Of a stretch of 64,000 nucleotides of DNA, positions 8,986 through 17,125 are shown piece after piece (the stretch's first letter is position 1; each line of letters opens with the position of its first letter). Below the pieces are notes generated by a model, which was given only the letters and a program-made list of their open reading frames with translations, was not told where the DNA came from and did no database searches. Source of the stretch: an uncultured Eubacteriales bacterium (GTDB lineage: Bacteria; Bacillota; Clostridia; Oscillospirales; Oscillospiraceae); contig URAL01000004.1 of assembly GCA_900545805.1 (NCBI GenBank), forward strand, positions 1 through 64,000, written 5' to 3'. Position numbers and translations under genes: made by a program.

Positions 8986-9014
8986 TTGACAAATATGCAA
9001 TACGGCGCTACTAT
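8986..9014 (+). promoter_or_regulatory. Sigma-A-type promoter of the met operon
   Basis: TTGACA at 8986-8991, a 17-nt spacer and TACTAT at 9009-9014. This near-consensus promoter places transcription start near 9021, about 45 nt before the leader peptide start. Confidence 0.85.
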
Positions 9015-9065
9015 GCCCACGTCAACAAAATGACGCAAAATTTCGAGGAAAGGCAGAAAGCATCC

Positions 9066-9179
9066 ATGAAGAAGCTGAGCAGCGCAATGATGATGATGTA
9101 CATGTGCATGTGCCGCATGTGCATGCTTCGTCGCGCTCACTTCGGTCGGAAACTTTCTGAAACCTGTTTGACGGCTTAA
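9066..9179 (+). CDS. Met/Cys-rich leader peptide of the met operon
   Basis: A 37-codon reading frame starts at ATG 9066 and ends at TAA 9177-9179. It is too short for ordinary gene finding. Eight Met codons follow the start Met, seven of them within codons 8-18 plus one at codon 20, interleaved with three Cys codons (14, 16, 19); a fourth Cys is codon 34. The core reads MMMMYMCMCRMCM. An AAGG stretch (9050-9053) lies about 12 nt upstream, a rather long spacing. Between a strong promoter and an intrinsic terminator, and upstream of methionine transporter genes, this has the layout of a translation-dependent attenuator leader. The peptide itself probably has no function beyond ribosome stalling. 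Family relatives are not known to me. Confidence 0.85.
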   Translation: MKKLSSAMMMMYMCMCRMCMLRRAHFGRKLSETCLTA

Positions 9180-9207
9180 GCCGAAAGCCTCTGAGGATAA
9201 CAAACAG
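9164..9207 (+). promoter_or_regulatory. Possible antiterminator pairing
   Basis: CTGTTTG (9164-9170), near the end of the leader reading frame, is fully complementary to CAAACAG (9201-9207), whose last four bases are the first of the terminator stem. A perfect 12-bp palindrome CGGCTTAAGCCG (9172-9183), which includes the leader stop codon, would sit in the loop. A ribosome stalled in the Met run would leave 9164-9170 free; one at the stop codon would cover it. Confidence 0.55.
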
Positions 9208-9237
9208 CGGAAGGTCGATGACCTCCCGCTGTTTTTT
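9204..9237 (+). terminator. Attenuator terminator upstream of metQ
   Basis: ACAGCGGAAGGTC (9204-9216) pairs with GACCTCCCGCTGT (9220-9232) with one mismatch and a GAT loop, followed by a run of six T. It lies 145 nt before metQ, so transcription of metQNI requires readthrough. Confidence 0.9.
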
Positions 9238-9382
9238 GCTGTCCGAGTTATTTCGATTTGAAAGGAGATGTGCCGTATGAAACGGTCGGTAAAGCGAATG
9301 TGTCCCCGGGACACAGAGGATATGATTTTAAACAGACGATACAGCGGCCCATTAAACAAAAACTTTTAAGGAGAAAACAAAA

Positions 9383-10267
9383 ATGAAAAGCTTTACTAAA
9401 ATAATCGCACTCGCACTCGCGATCGTTCTCGCATTCAGCCTCGCAGCCTGCTCGAATAAGGGCGGCGACGATTCCGCCAACGACAGCGGCAAGGTCATCA
9501 AGATAGCCGTTCCCAACGACACCACCAACGAAGCCCGCGCACTGCTCCTGCTCCAGGAGGCCGGCATCATCAAGCTCAAGGACGGCGCAGGCATCACCGC
9601 GACCAAGAACGACATCGTCGAGAATCCGTACAATGTCGAGATCGTTGAAGCGGAAGCGGCAGCCATCCCCCAGCTCCTGCCTGACGTTGACTACGCGGTC
9701 ATCAACAGCAACTACGCGATAAACGCCGGCCTCAACCCCGTTAAGGACTCCCTGTTCAAGGAAGGCTCCTCCTCGGCATACGCAAACATTCTCGCAGTCA
9801 AGGAGGGCAATGAAAATACAGACGCAGTCAAGGCGCTCAAGGCGGCTCTCGAGAGCAAGCAGGTAGCAGACTTCATTGCAGAAAAGTACGACGGAAGCGT
9901 AGTCTCCGTAGTCGATGACCCCACCGACGGCTTTGACAGCTCCGTTGATTACGCAGCCCTCGCAGGCACTACCATTTCCGTCGCAGCGTCCGTAACTCCT
10001 CACGCGGAGATCCTCGAGATCGCAAAGCAGATCCTCGCCGAGAAGGACATCACCCTTGATATCCAGACCTACAGCGACTACGTCATTCCCAACAACGTCG
10101 TTGAAGACGGCACTGTTCTGGCAAACTACTTCCAGCACACCCCCTACCTCGACGACTTCAATGCTCAGCAGGGCACCCACATCGTCTCCGTGGCAGCCAT
10201 CCACGTCGAGCCCATGGGCCTGTACGGCGGTACTCAGACCAGCCTTGACGCAGTCTCCGGCAAGTAA
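9383..10267 (+). CDS. metQ: MetQ/NlpA lipoprotein with swapped halves
   Basis: Methionine-binding lipoprotein of the MetNIQ ABC importer. The 294-residue precursor has a signal peptide with lipobox LAAC (lipidated Cys23). Homology to NlpA/MetQ is strong, but in reversed order. Residues about 37-176 (VPNDTTNEARALL, KDGAGITATKNDIVENP, YAVINSNYA, SAYANILAV) match the C-terminal half of ordinary MetQ. Residues about 196-292 (TPHAEILE, SDYVIPNN, ANYFQHTPYLDDF, VEPMGLY, SLDAVSG) match the N-terminal half. The new N-terminus starts where the SLD...DG segment normally joins the VPND strand, so this looks like an exact circular permutation. Both halves are complete. AAGGAG precedes the ATG. It is regulated by the upstream leader. 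Confidence 0.9.
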   Translation: MKSFTKIIALALAIVLAFSLAACSNKGGDDSANDSGKVIKIAVPNDTTNEARALLLLQEAGIIKLKDGAGITATKNDIVENPYNVEIVEAEAAAIPQLLPDVDYAVINSNYAINAGLNPVKDSLFKEGSSSAYANILAVKEGNENTDAVKALKAALESKQVADFIAEKYDGSVVSVVDDPTDGFDSSVDYAALAGTTISVAASVTPHAEILEIAKQILAEKDITLDIQTYSDYVIPNNVVEDGTVLANYFQHTPYLDDFNAQQGTHIVSVAAIHVEPMGLYGGTQTSLDAVSGK

Positions 10268-10404
10268 TATATTAAATAGTATATAAAACATAAGAACAGC
10301 TGACAGGAGCTTGCCTCCTGTCAGCTCGGTGTGCGCAAAAAAGTCACGGACTTTTTGCACACGCCGTCAGCTCAGGCTGACAAAAGCCTCCGCTGCGAGT
10401 GAAA
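10268..10404 (+). repeat. Stem-loops after metQ
   Basis: A perfect 12-bp stem AGCTGACAGGAG / CTCCTGTCAGCT (10298-10326) is followed by a second long stem built on GTGTGCGCAAAAAAGTC / GACTTTTTGCACAC (about 10330-10366). These could stabilise the metQ transcript end and lower metN/metI expression relative to metQ. Confidence 0.6.
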
Positions 10405-10594
10405 ACAACCGCGCAGCAGGGGAGCTCGAGGGGGCAAAGGCCCCGCTCGAAATCAGATTATAGCCATCAAAAACGTCTGAGCTATCAGACTTTTTGACGA
10501 GCGAAGCGAGATTTTTCGTAAAAATTTATTTTCACGAAAAATGTGGCGTTGTTATTGAAGCGTGCAAAAAGTCACGGACTTTTTGCACGCTGAA
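10405..10594. repeat. Four-hairpin structured repeat, copy 1
   Basis: Shares its linker sequences with 52883-53067 (ATTATAGCCATCAAAAACGTC split across a stem, AAGCGAGATTTTTCGT, AAATGTGGCGT, TGAAGCGTG). The four stems differ in sequence yet still pair in each copy. It lies inside the metQ-metN gap. Confidence 0.7.
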
Positions 10595-10611
10595 AGAGAG
10601 GGCGGAAGCAA

Positions 10612-11619
10612 GTGATAGAACTTAAAAACGTAAGCAAGACCTTTGACTCCGGAAAGGGAGAGGTGGATGCACTCAAAAATGTCAGCCTCACCATTCAGGA
10701 CGGGGATATATACGGAATAATCGGCATGTCCGGCGCGGGAAAGAGCACGCTCGTGCGATGCATAAACCTGCTCGAAAAGCCCTCGAGCGGCGAGATCATC
10801 GTAAACGGCGAGCGGCTCGACACCATGAGCCCGGCGCAGCTTCGCACGGCAAGACGCGACATAACAATGATTTTCCAGCACTTCAACCTGCTCATGCAGC
10901 GCACATGCCTGAAGAATATCTGCTTCCCGATGGAGCTTGCCGGCGTCAAAAAGGCCGATGCGGAAAAGCGTGCACGCGAGCTTCTTGAGCTCGTCGGCCT
11001 GCCGGACAAGGCAAACGCCTACCCTGCGCAGCTGTCCGGCGGACAGCAGCAGCGCATAGCCATTGCCCGCGCACTGGCGACAGACCCCAAGGTTCTGCTC
11101 TGCGATGAGGCCACAAGCGCCCTCGACCCGAAAACGACCCGTCAGATACTTGAGCTTATTAAGGACATAAACGCAAAGCTCGGCATAACGGTCGTTATCA
11201 TAACCCATCAGATGAGCGTCGTAAAAGAGGTTTGCAGCCATGTAGCCATTCTCGACGACGGCGAGGTGGCCGAGGAGGGTCTTGTTGCGGCGGTGTTTGC
11301 CGCACCCAAGTCCCCGGCAGGACGCAGGCTCGTGTTCCCCGGCGGCGTGGATGAAATGGTCTCCGACCCCAAGACCGAGCGCCGTGTAAGGCTTATCTTC
11401 CGCGACAGCCGGACGACGGCGATACCTCTCGTTGCACGCCTTGCGTCGGAGGAGAGCATCTTCTGCAACGTTATTTCCGCATCGACGCAGAAGCTGTCCG
11501 AGGAGGTCTACGGCAGCCTGCTCATAGGCATCCCCAGCGCCCAGTATGACCGTGCGCTGAAGTTCATTTCATCCGTTGCGAACGTCACGGCAGAGGAGGT
11601 AGACGGCAATGTACAGTGA
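10612..11619 (+). CDS. metN: Methionine ABC transporter ATP-binding protein
   Basis: Cytoplasmic ATPase that powers methionine import. The 335-residue protein has Walker A GMSGAGKST (about 40-48), signature LSGGQQQR, Walker B VLLCDEATSALDP and a His-loop VVIITHQMS, then a C-terminal NIL/ACT-like regulatory domain (about 255-335), which in E. coli MetN binds methionine and inhibits transport. The start is GTG. The end overlaps metI by 11 nt, indicating translational coupling. Confidence 0.96.
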   Translation: MIELKNVSKTFDSGKGEVDALKNVSLTIQDGDIYGIIGMSGAGKSTLVRCINLLEKPSSGEIIVNGERLDTMSPAQLRTARRDITMIFQHFNLLMQRTCLKNICFPMELAGVKKADAEKRARELLELVGLPDKANAYPAQLSGGQQQRIAIARALATDPKVLLCDEATSALDPKTTRQILELIKDINAKLGITVVIITHQMSVVKEVCSHVAILDDGEVAEEGLVAAVFAAPKSPAGRRLVFPGGVDEMVSDPKTERRVRLIFRDSRTTAIPLVARLASEESIFCNVISASTQKLSEEVYGSLLIGIPSAQYDRALKFISSVANVTAEEVDGNVQ

Positions 11620-12307
11620 TCTTTTCTCCGAGGCCTCCGTTCAGGGGCTTCTTGATATTCTGCCCACCTTCCCGACTGCACTGTGGGAGACGTTTTACGT
11701 CACGGTTTTAAGCACCGCTCTTTCTCTCGTCATAGGGCTTCCGCTCGGCGTTCTGCTCGTCGCCGGCGAAAAGGACGGCGTTCGGCCGCTGCCCGGCTGG
11801 CTCATGCACCTGCTGAACGTTATAATAAACCTTCTGCGCTCGATCCCCTTCCTTATTCTCATGATAATGGTTCTTCCGCTCTCCCGGGCGCTCATAGGCA
11901 CGGCCGTCGGCACGACGGCGACCATCGTTCCGCTCGTCGCGGCGGCGTTTCCATTCGTTGCACGCCTTGTAGAGAGCAGCCTGCGCGAGCTTGACGTCAA
12001 CATCATCGAGGCCGCGCAGAGCATGGGCGCGTCGCCCTTCCAGATAATCTGCAAGGTCATGATCCCCGAGAGTGTGCCCTCGCTGATCCAGAACATCACC
12101 ATCGCGCTGACAACCATACTCAGCTACTCGGCAATGAGCGGCATCATCGGCGGCGGCGGTCTCGGCAAGATCGCCATCGACTACGGCTACTATCGCTATA
12201 AATACCTCATCATGGTCGTCGCGGTCATTATCCTCATCCTGCTCGTTCAGGTATTCCAGAGCCTCGGCACCTATCTTGCAAAGAAGTGCGATAAGCGGCT
12301 GAAATAA
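11609..12307 (+). CDS. metI: Methionine ABC transporter permease
   Basis: Inner-membrane channel subunit of MetNIQ. The 232-residue protein has five or six hydrophobic segments and the EAA-loop that docks the ATPase (EAAQSMGASPFQIICKVMIPE region, about 132-152). Family length is about 217, so it is slightly long with a charged C-terminus (KKCDKRLK). It starts within the 3' end of metN. Confidence 0.95.
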   Translation: MYSDLFSEASVQGLLDILPTFPTALWETFYVTVLSTALSLVIGLPLGVLLVAGEKDGVRPLPGWLMHLLNVIINLLRSIPFLILMIMVLPLSRALIGTAVGTTATIVPLVAAAFPFVARLVESSLRELDVNIIEAAQSMGASPFQIICKVMIPESVPSLIQNITIALTTILSYSAMSGIIGGGGLGKIAIDYGYYRYKYLIMVVAVIILILLVQVFQSLGTYLAKKCDKRLK

Positions 12308-12323
12308 AATATTGATGAAGCAT

Positions 12324-12357
12324 AATGAACAGCTCGGTTTTGAGCTGTTCATTTTTT
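12324..12357 (+). terminator. Intrinsic terminator of the met operon
   Basis: 12-bp stem AATGAACAGCTC / GAGCTGTTCATT with a 6-nt loop and T run. Confidence 0.92.
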
Positions 12358-12402
12358 AGGCAAATGGGTTTAAATGCTTGATTTTAAGACCGATAGCTGA
12401 TA

Positions 12403-12440
12403 TTGTCTATGTTAAATAAAGTTTCTTTAATGTAACTTTA
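12403..12440 (+). promoter_or_regulatory. Possible promoter with overlapping operator
   Basis: TTGTCT (12403-12408) and TTTAAT (12426-12431) are 17 nt apart. The perfect inverted repeat TAAAGTT-N10-AACTTTA (12417-12440) covers the -10 region. That layout is typical for a dimeric repressor site upstream of an envelope-stress or efflux-type operon. Confidence 0.45.
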
Positions 12441-12472
12441 TATTGACTAAGAGTCGTTGCAAAGGTGGTAGC

Positions 12473-14590
12473 ATGAAGAATACGTTCAGAATATTCTTTT
12501 CCGACATCGGAAGTCTCGTTAAGCACTTCTTTGCGGTCGCCGTCGTGATAGCGATAACTATCATACCGGCGCTGTATGCATGGGTCAACATCTATGCAAA
12601 CTCCGATCCCTACGGAAACACGGGAAATATAAGCGTTGCCGTTGCGTCCGACGATCTGGGCTATGAGGGCGAAAACAAGGGCGAAAGCATACTCGAGAGC
12701 CTTAAGGACAACAAGTCGATAAACTGGGTGTTTACCGACAGCACCGAAAAGGCGCGAAAGGGCGTCGACAGCGGCAAATACTACGCGGCTATACTCATCG
12801 GCGAAAATTTCAGCCGCAATATGTACGACCTGAAGTCCGCCCTTACAGACGATGAGAGCACCATTACATACTATGTAAACGCAAAAACCAACGCCATTGC
12901 CACCAAGATAACCGACACGGCGGCGGAGACGGTGAAGACCAACATTCAGGTCGAGTATCTGAAGGTGCTGTTCCAGACCGTTTTCACCAAAGGGCAGGAG
13001 CTTGGCGACGATATCGACGAGGAGCAGGCGGTAAACGCCGTCATCTCGCAGCTGACCGATCTCAGCAAGAGTCTCAGGCAGTACAGCGCGTCGATCGGGC
13101 AGTTCGTCAGCGACAGCTCGGCTATCTCTAATGTCCTTTCGGGCATCGGAAGCTCGTCGGCAAACGCCTCGGCGGCGCTTTCGGGCAGTCAGGCCACACT
13201 CAATTCCGCGCAGGCGTCCATAACGAACGCGCAGACCGCGATAGATCAGCTCGCCGACGGCATAGACGGCAAGCTCGCCGAGCTTGAAGCAGACCTTGAC
13301 GAGCTCACGGCGGCTCTCAATAAGCTCGCCTCAAGCGAGGTCATAAACGGCGGCATTGAGCTGCACAATCAGATGGTCGACGCCGCCAAGACAGCGGCGG
13401 CCAAGCTCCAGACTCATCTTGAGACTCTGCGCGCACTGCTTCCGGAAAACAGCGCTCTGAGCGGTACGGCCTATGTCGCAAACACGCTCGACGCGCTTAT
13501 AGAGCGCACAAAGCAGATGCAGAACCAGCTTGAGCTTCTGCGCGACGACGCCAGCTTTGCCGAGGACGCGGCGAATATAACCGGCGCCTGCGCGGATACC
13601 GTTTCGCTCATGCGCTCTGTCATAACAAACGAGCTCAAGACCGGCATCGATATGATGCTCTCAAACCTTTCGGGCACCCTGAACATGATGGGGCCGCTCA
13701 TTAACAGTCTGGGCATAACGCTTGACGATATCGCGCCCGTTGTTTCGTCTGCGGGCGATACGCTCAAATATGTCTCCTCGTCCATGACGAGACTGCAATC
13801 GCTCATGGAGCGCGTGGCTGGCGCCTGCGACGAGCTGCTTGTCAAGATAAACGAGGGCACGGCCGATGAGCGGCTGCAATCGCTCATAACCGTTTTAAAC
13901 GGCAACGCCGAAAAATATGCGGAATTCCTCTCCGAGCCCGTCAAGGTCTCCGAGGAGACGATATACCCCACCGCAAGCTACGGCGACGCAATGACGCCGT
14001 TTTATTCCACTCTGGCGATTTGGGTAGGCGGAGTTATCCTTGTCGCCATCCTCAAGGTCGAGGCCGATCCCAGGGGATTGCGCAACGTCACCGAGGGGCA
14101 GAAGTACTGGGGAAAATTCCTGCTGTTTTTCTTCCTCGGCCAGGCTCAGGCGGCGGTCATCGTTCTGGGCGACATATATCTGCTTAACTGTCAGGCCGAG
14201 AACCCGTGGCTGTTCTGGGCGGCCGCGGCGGTCACGAGCTTTGTCTTTAACGCGCTGATCTATTCGCTGGCGCTGGCCTTCGGCGATATCGGCAAGGCCA
14301 TCGTCGTCGTCATCATGGTCGTGCAGATCGCCGGCTCCTCGGGCTCGTATCCGATCGAGATCCTGCCGGATATATTCAGCAAGATATATCTGTTCTTCCC
14401 CTTCCCGTATGCGATAAACGCGATGCGCGAGGCGATCTTCGGAATGTACCGCTGGGATTACCTCATCTATCTGGGCGAGCTTCTCATCTTCGGCGCTGTC
14501 GGCATCGCCATCGGCCTTGTCGTGCGCAAGCCCTTTATAAAAATGAACCGTTTCGTCGAGGACGAGATGGAGAAATCGGGGGTGCTGTGA
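12473..14590 (+). CDS. YhgE/Pip-type membrane protein, first copy
   Basis: A 705-residue member of the YhgE/Pip family (phage infection protein-like, ABC-2-type membrane domain). It has an N-terminal membrane segment (about 15-38), a large extracytoplasmic part with a Pip N-terminal domain (YANSDPYGNTGNISVAVASDD region) and long alanine/serine-rich helices (about 200-480), then five membrane segments from about 510. Family members include the type VII secretion-associated EsaA and Lactococcus Pip; a transport substrate is not known here. AAGGTGG precedes the ATG at 12473; an upstream TTG at 12443 is unlikely. First gene of a four-gene operon with tight or overlapping junctions. Confidence 0.85.
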   Translation: MKNTFRIFFSDIGSLVKHFFAVAVVIAITIIPALYAWVNIYANSDPYGNTGNISVAVASDDLGYEGENKGESILESLKDNKSINWVFTDSTEKARKGVDSGKYYAAILIGENFSRNMYDLKSALTDDESTITYYVNAKTNAIATKITDTAAETVKTNIQVEYLKVLFQTVFTKGQELGDDIDEEQAVNAVISQLTDLSKSLRQYSASIGQFVSDSSAISNVLSGIGSSSANASAALSGSQATLNSAQASITNAQTAIDQLADGIDGKLAELEADLDELTAALNKLASSEVINGGIELHNQMVDAAKTAAAKLQTHLETLRALLPENSALSGTAYVANTLDALIERTKQMQNQLELLRDDASFAEDAANITGACADTVSLMRSVITNELKTGIDMMLSNLSGTLNMMGPLINSLGITLDDIAPVVSSAGDTLKYVSSSMTRLQSLMERVAGACDELLVKINEGTADERLQSLITVLNGNAEKYAEFLSEPVKVSEETIYPTASYGDAMTPFYSTLAIWVGGVILVAILKVEADPRGLRNVTEGQKYWGKFLLFFFLGQAQAAVIVLGDIYLLNCQAENPWLFWAAAAVTSFVFNALIYSLALAFGDIGKAIVVVIMVVQIAGSSGSYPIEILPDIFSKIYLFFPFPYAINAMREAIFGMYRWDYLIYLGELLIFGAVGIAIGLVVRKPFIKMNRFVEDEMEKSGVL

Positions 14591-14591
14591 T

Positions 14592-14981
14592 ATGGCAAAG
14601 AAGCTCAATGTCCGGGTCCGTGAAAGCAGCACCGATGTGCTCTACGGCAAGCTGCTGATGTACGCAGAGCAGGTGCATCAGAACAATAAGCGCCGCATAC
14701 GCCACGGGCTTATAAGCCTTATAGTCATTCCCTTCGTGCTTGTCGGCATATTGCTTCTGACCGACAGCTCAAGGATAGTGTTCCTTATCATATGGATAGC
14801 CTGTATGTTCGTCGCAGCGGCGTTTCTGCTGTTTGTTGCCTATTCCGACTGGATGCTGCAAGCTACGATAAACGAGCTGTCACGCGATGAGCTCGGCGAG
14901 TTTGACAGCCTCATAAGCGTCAAGGCCCCGCGCCGCGGGCTCAAGCTCCTGCAGAAGCTTGAAGAGGAGGTGACGAAGTGA
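14592..14981 (+). CDS. Small two-helix membrane protein
   Basis: 129 residues. A basic N-terminal region (about 1-38) is followed by two predicted membrane segments (about 39-58 and 62-84), then a charged cytoplasmic tail rich in Leu/Glu/Lys that may form a helix. I recognise no family. It sits 1 nt after the first YhgE/Pip gene, and its stop overlaps the GTG start of the second. It is therefore probably made in fixed ratio with both and may be a subunit of the same complex. Confidence 0.75.
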   Translation: MAKKLNVRVRESSTDVLYGKLLMYAEQVHQNNKRRIRHGLISLIVIPFVLVGILLLTDSSRIVFLIIWIACMFVAAAFLLFVAYSDWMLQATINELSRDELGEFDSLISVKAPRRGLKLLQKLEEEVTK

Positions 14982-17125
14982 AGAATATCCGCTATATTTT
15001 CAGAAACGATATGCGCAGAATATCCGCCAGCGTCGTCGCCATCGTCATAATCCTCGGCCTTGCCGCCGTGCCCTGCCTGTACGCATGGTTCAACATCTTC
15101 TCCAACTGGGATCCCTACGGCCCGGACGCGACCTCGCGCATAAAGGTCGCCGTAGCCTCCGAGGATGCCGGAGCAAGCGTGCTGGGGCTTAAAATGAACA
15201 TCGGCGACCAGGTTATAAGCGCCCTTGAAGCAAACGACACCATCGGCTGGCAGTTTGTCGATAAAAAGCAGGAGGCGCTTGACCTCGTCTACAGCGGCGA
15301 CTGCTACGCGGCTCTGATCATTCCCGAGAACTTCACCGGCAACGTCACCAGCTTTCTGAGCGGCGACATTACCAATCCCGAGCTCATTTTCTATCAGAAC
15401 GATAAGAAAAACGCCATCGCTCCGAAGATCACCGGCAAGGCGAAGACCGCCGTTCAGGAGCAGGTCAACGCGACCTTCGTGCAGACGATATCCGACGATA
15501 TCGCCTCGCTTATCTCCGTTGCCAACGCAAACGGCGTCACCGCCGAGAGCCTTCTGAAGGGCCTGAGCGAGGATATAAGCGATCTGAGCCTTAAGCTTTC
15601 GGACTGCTGCGCGGCTCTGAGCGCCGCAAACGGTCTGACAAACTCTGCGCGAAACCTCATCAGCGTTTCCGTGAAGCTGTGCAATAATACTGCGACCACG
15701 CTTGAGCAGTCGAAGGATATCCTCAACAAGGTCGGCGACGATACGGCCACGATAAACGACCGTATCGACACGACGGTGCAGAGCGTCACAACGGCTCTCG
15801 CGCAGGCCGACGCCAACCTCGCCGCGATCCAGACGAGTCTGGCCGACGCGTTTTCCGACATAAACCGCTATAACGACTATGTCTCCACGGGTCTCGGCGC
15901 CGATATTGCGATGCTCGACTCCTTGAGCACGAACTGCTCGGACATGGCGCAGTCGTTTACGTCCATAGGCTTTGACGCGGCGGCCTCGCAGATGAACGCG
16001 CTCGCCTCAAAGCTTAAAAGCCTCAGCGCGGCTCTCGGCAGCCTGAAGGAGGCAAACGACGAAAGCTGGGAGGGCGTCCGTGCGCAGCAGGCCTCGATCA
16101 TGGAATCCATTACCTCCGCACGCGATACGATAAGCAGCCTCTCGGCTACCGTCAGCAGCGATCTTGCACCGAAGCTGCACGCGGCGCTTAATCAGGCGCA
16201 GGGTGCGTCGTCCAGAGTCACCTCCGTGCTCGGCAGTCTTCAGAGCTCAACGAGCGCGCTGAGCGGGACATTGAACTCCTATCTCGGCTCGATAGGCACC
16301 ATGCAGTCCGGCTTTGCCGACACGCAGAAGGCTATCGAGGGCGCACAGGCCGAGCTCAAGGTCATCTCGGAGTTTGTCTCGGCGCTTGCCGGCAGCAAGC
16401 TGCTTGCCGAGGTTAGTGATACGCTTGAAAACGACGGCGAGCTCGTCGGCGGATATCTCGCCTCTCCCATCAGCATGGACACCGTCATAAAATACGAGAT
16501 TGCGACCTACGGCTCGGCAATGGCTCCGTTTTACACGGTGCTTGCCCAGTGGGTCGGCGCGCTGCTCAACGCCGTGTTTCTCAAGGTCAGGCTCCGCGCC
16601 GAGGATGAGCCCCTGAAGCTGCGTCTGCACGAGAGATTTTTCGGCCGCTACGGTCTGTTCTTCCTCGTTGCGATAGGTCAGGCGCTGATAGTTTCGCTCG
16701 GCGATCTGTTCTATGTGCAGATCCAGTGCCTGTATCCGTGGCACTTCGTGCTCGCGGCCGCCGTCACCGGCCTTTGCTTCTCACTTATTAATTACGCGCT
16801 TGTTTTCGCACTTGATAATATAGGCATGGCGCTCTCCGTCATCGTCATGGTCATGCAGGTCGCGGGCTCCGGCGGCACATATCCCGTCGAGGTGCTTCCG
16901 GATATATTCCAAAAGCTTTACGACTACATGCCATTCAAATACTCAATGAACGCAATGCGAGAGACCATCGCGGGAATGTACGGCAGCAATTATACGCATG
17001 ACATTGTCGTTCTTCTGTGCATCGCGCTCGGTTCGATAATTTTCGGCCTTGCGCTGTACTATCCCTGTCTTGGCCTGAATCGCTTAATAGAATCAAGTAA
17101 AAGAAAGAGTGAGATCATGCAATGA
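14978..17125 (+). CDS. YhgE/Pip-type membrane protein, second copy
   Basis: A 715-residue paralogue of the protein encoded at 12473-14590 with the same plan: a membrane segment at about 14-36, a Pip-type N-terminal extracytoplasmic domain (FSNWDPYGPDATSRIKVAVAS region), a long coiled helical region (about 180-480) and a membrane domain from about 510 to 700. The shared SYGDAM/TYGSAMAPFY motif occurs just before the membrane domain. GTG start overlapping the previous stop. The pair may form a heterodimeric exporter-like membrane complex, since ABC-2-type proteins often act as pairs. No ATPase gene is in the operon. Confidence 0.85.
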   Translation: MKNIRYIFRNDMRRISASVVAIVIILGLAAVPCLYAWFNIFSNWDPYGPDATSRIKVAVASEDAGASVLGLKMNIGDQVISALEANDTIGWQFVDKKQEALDLVYSGDCYAALIIPENFTGNVTSFLSGDITNPELIFYQNDKKNAIAPKITGKAKTAVQEQVNATFVQTISDDIASLISVANANGVTAESLLKGLSEDISDLSLKLSDCCAALSAANGLTNSARNLISVSVKLCNNTATTLEQSKDILNKVGDDTATINDRIDTTVQSVTTALAQADANLAAIQTSLADAFSDINRYNDYVSTGLGADIAMLDSLSTNCSDMAQSFTSIGFDAAASQMNALASKLKSLSAALGSLKEANDESWEGVRAQQASIMESITSARDTISSLSATVSSDLAPKLHAALNQAQGASSRVTSVLGSLQSSTSALSGTLNSYLGSIGTMQSGFADTQKAIEGAQAELKVISEFVSALAGSKLLAEVSDTLENDGELVGGYLASPISMDTVIKYEIATYGSAMAPFYTVLAQWVGALLNAVFLKVRLRAEDEPLKLRLHERFFGRYGLFFLVAIGQALIVSLGDLFYVQIQCLYPWHFVLAAAVTGLCFSLINYALVFALDNIGMALSVIVMVMQVAGSGGTYPVEVLPDIFQKLYDYMPFKYSMNAMRETIAGMYGSNYTHDIVVLLCIALGSIIFGLALYYPCLGLNRLIESSKRKSEIMQ

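Noticed and set aside
9248..10360. 370-codon minus-strand frame over metQ
   Set aside because: Shadow of metQ; no start context and no homology.
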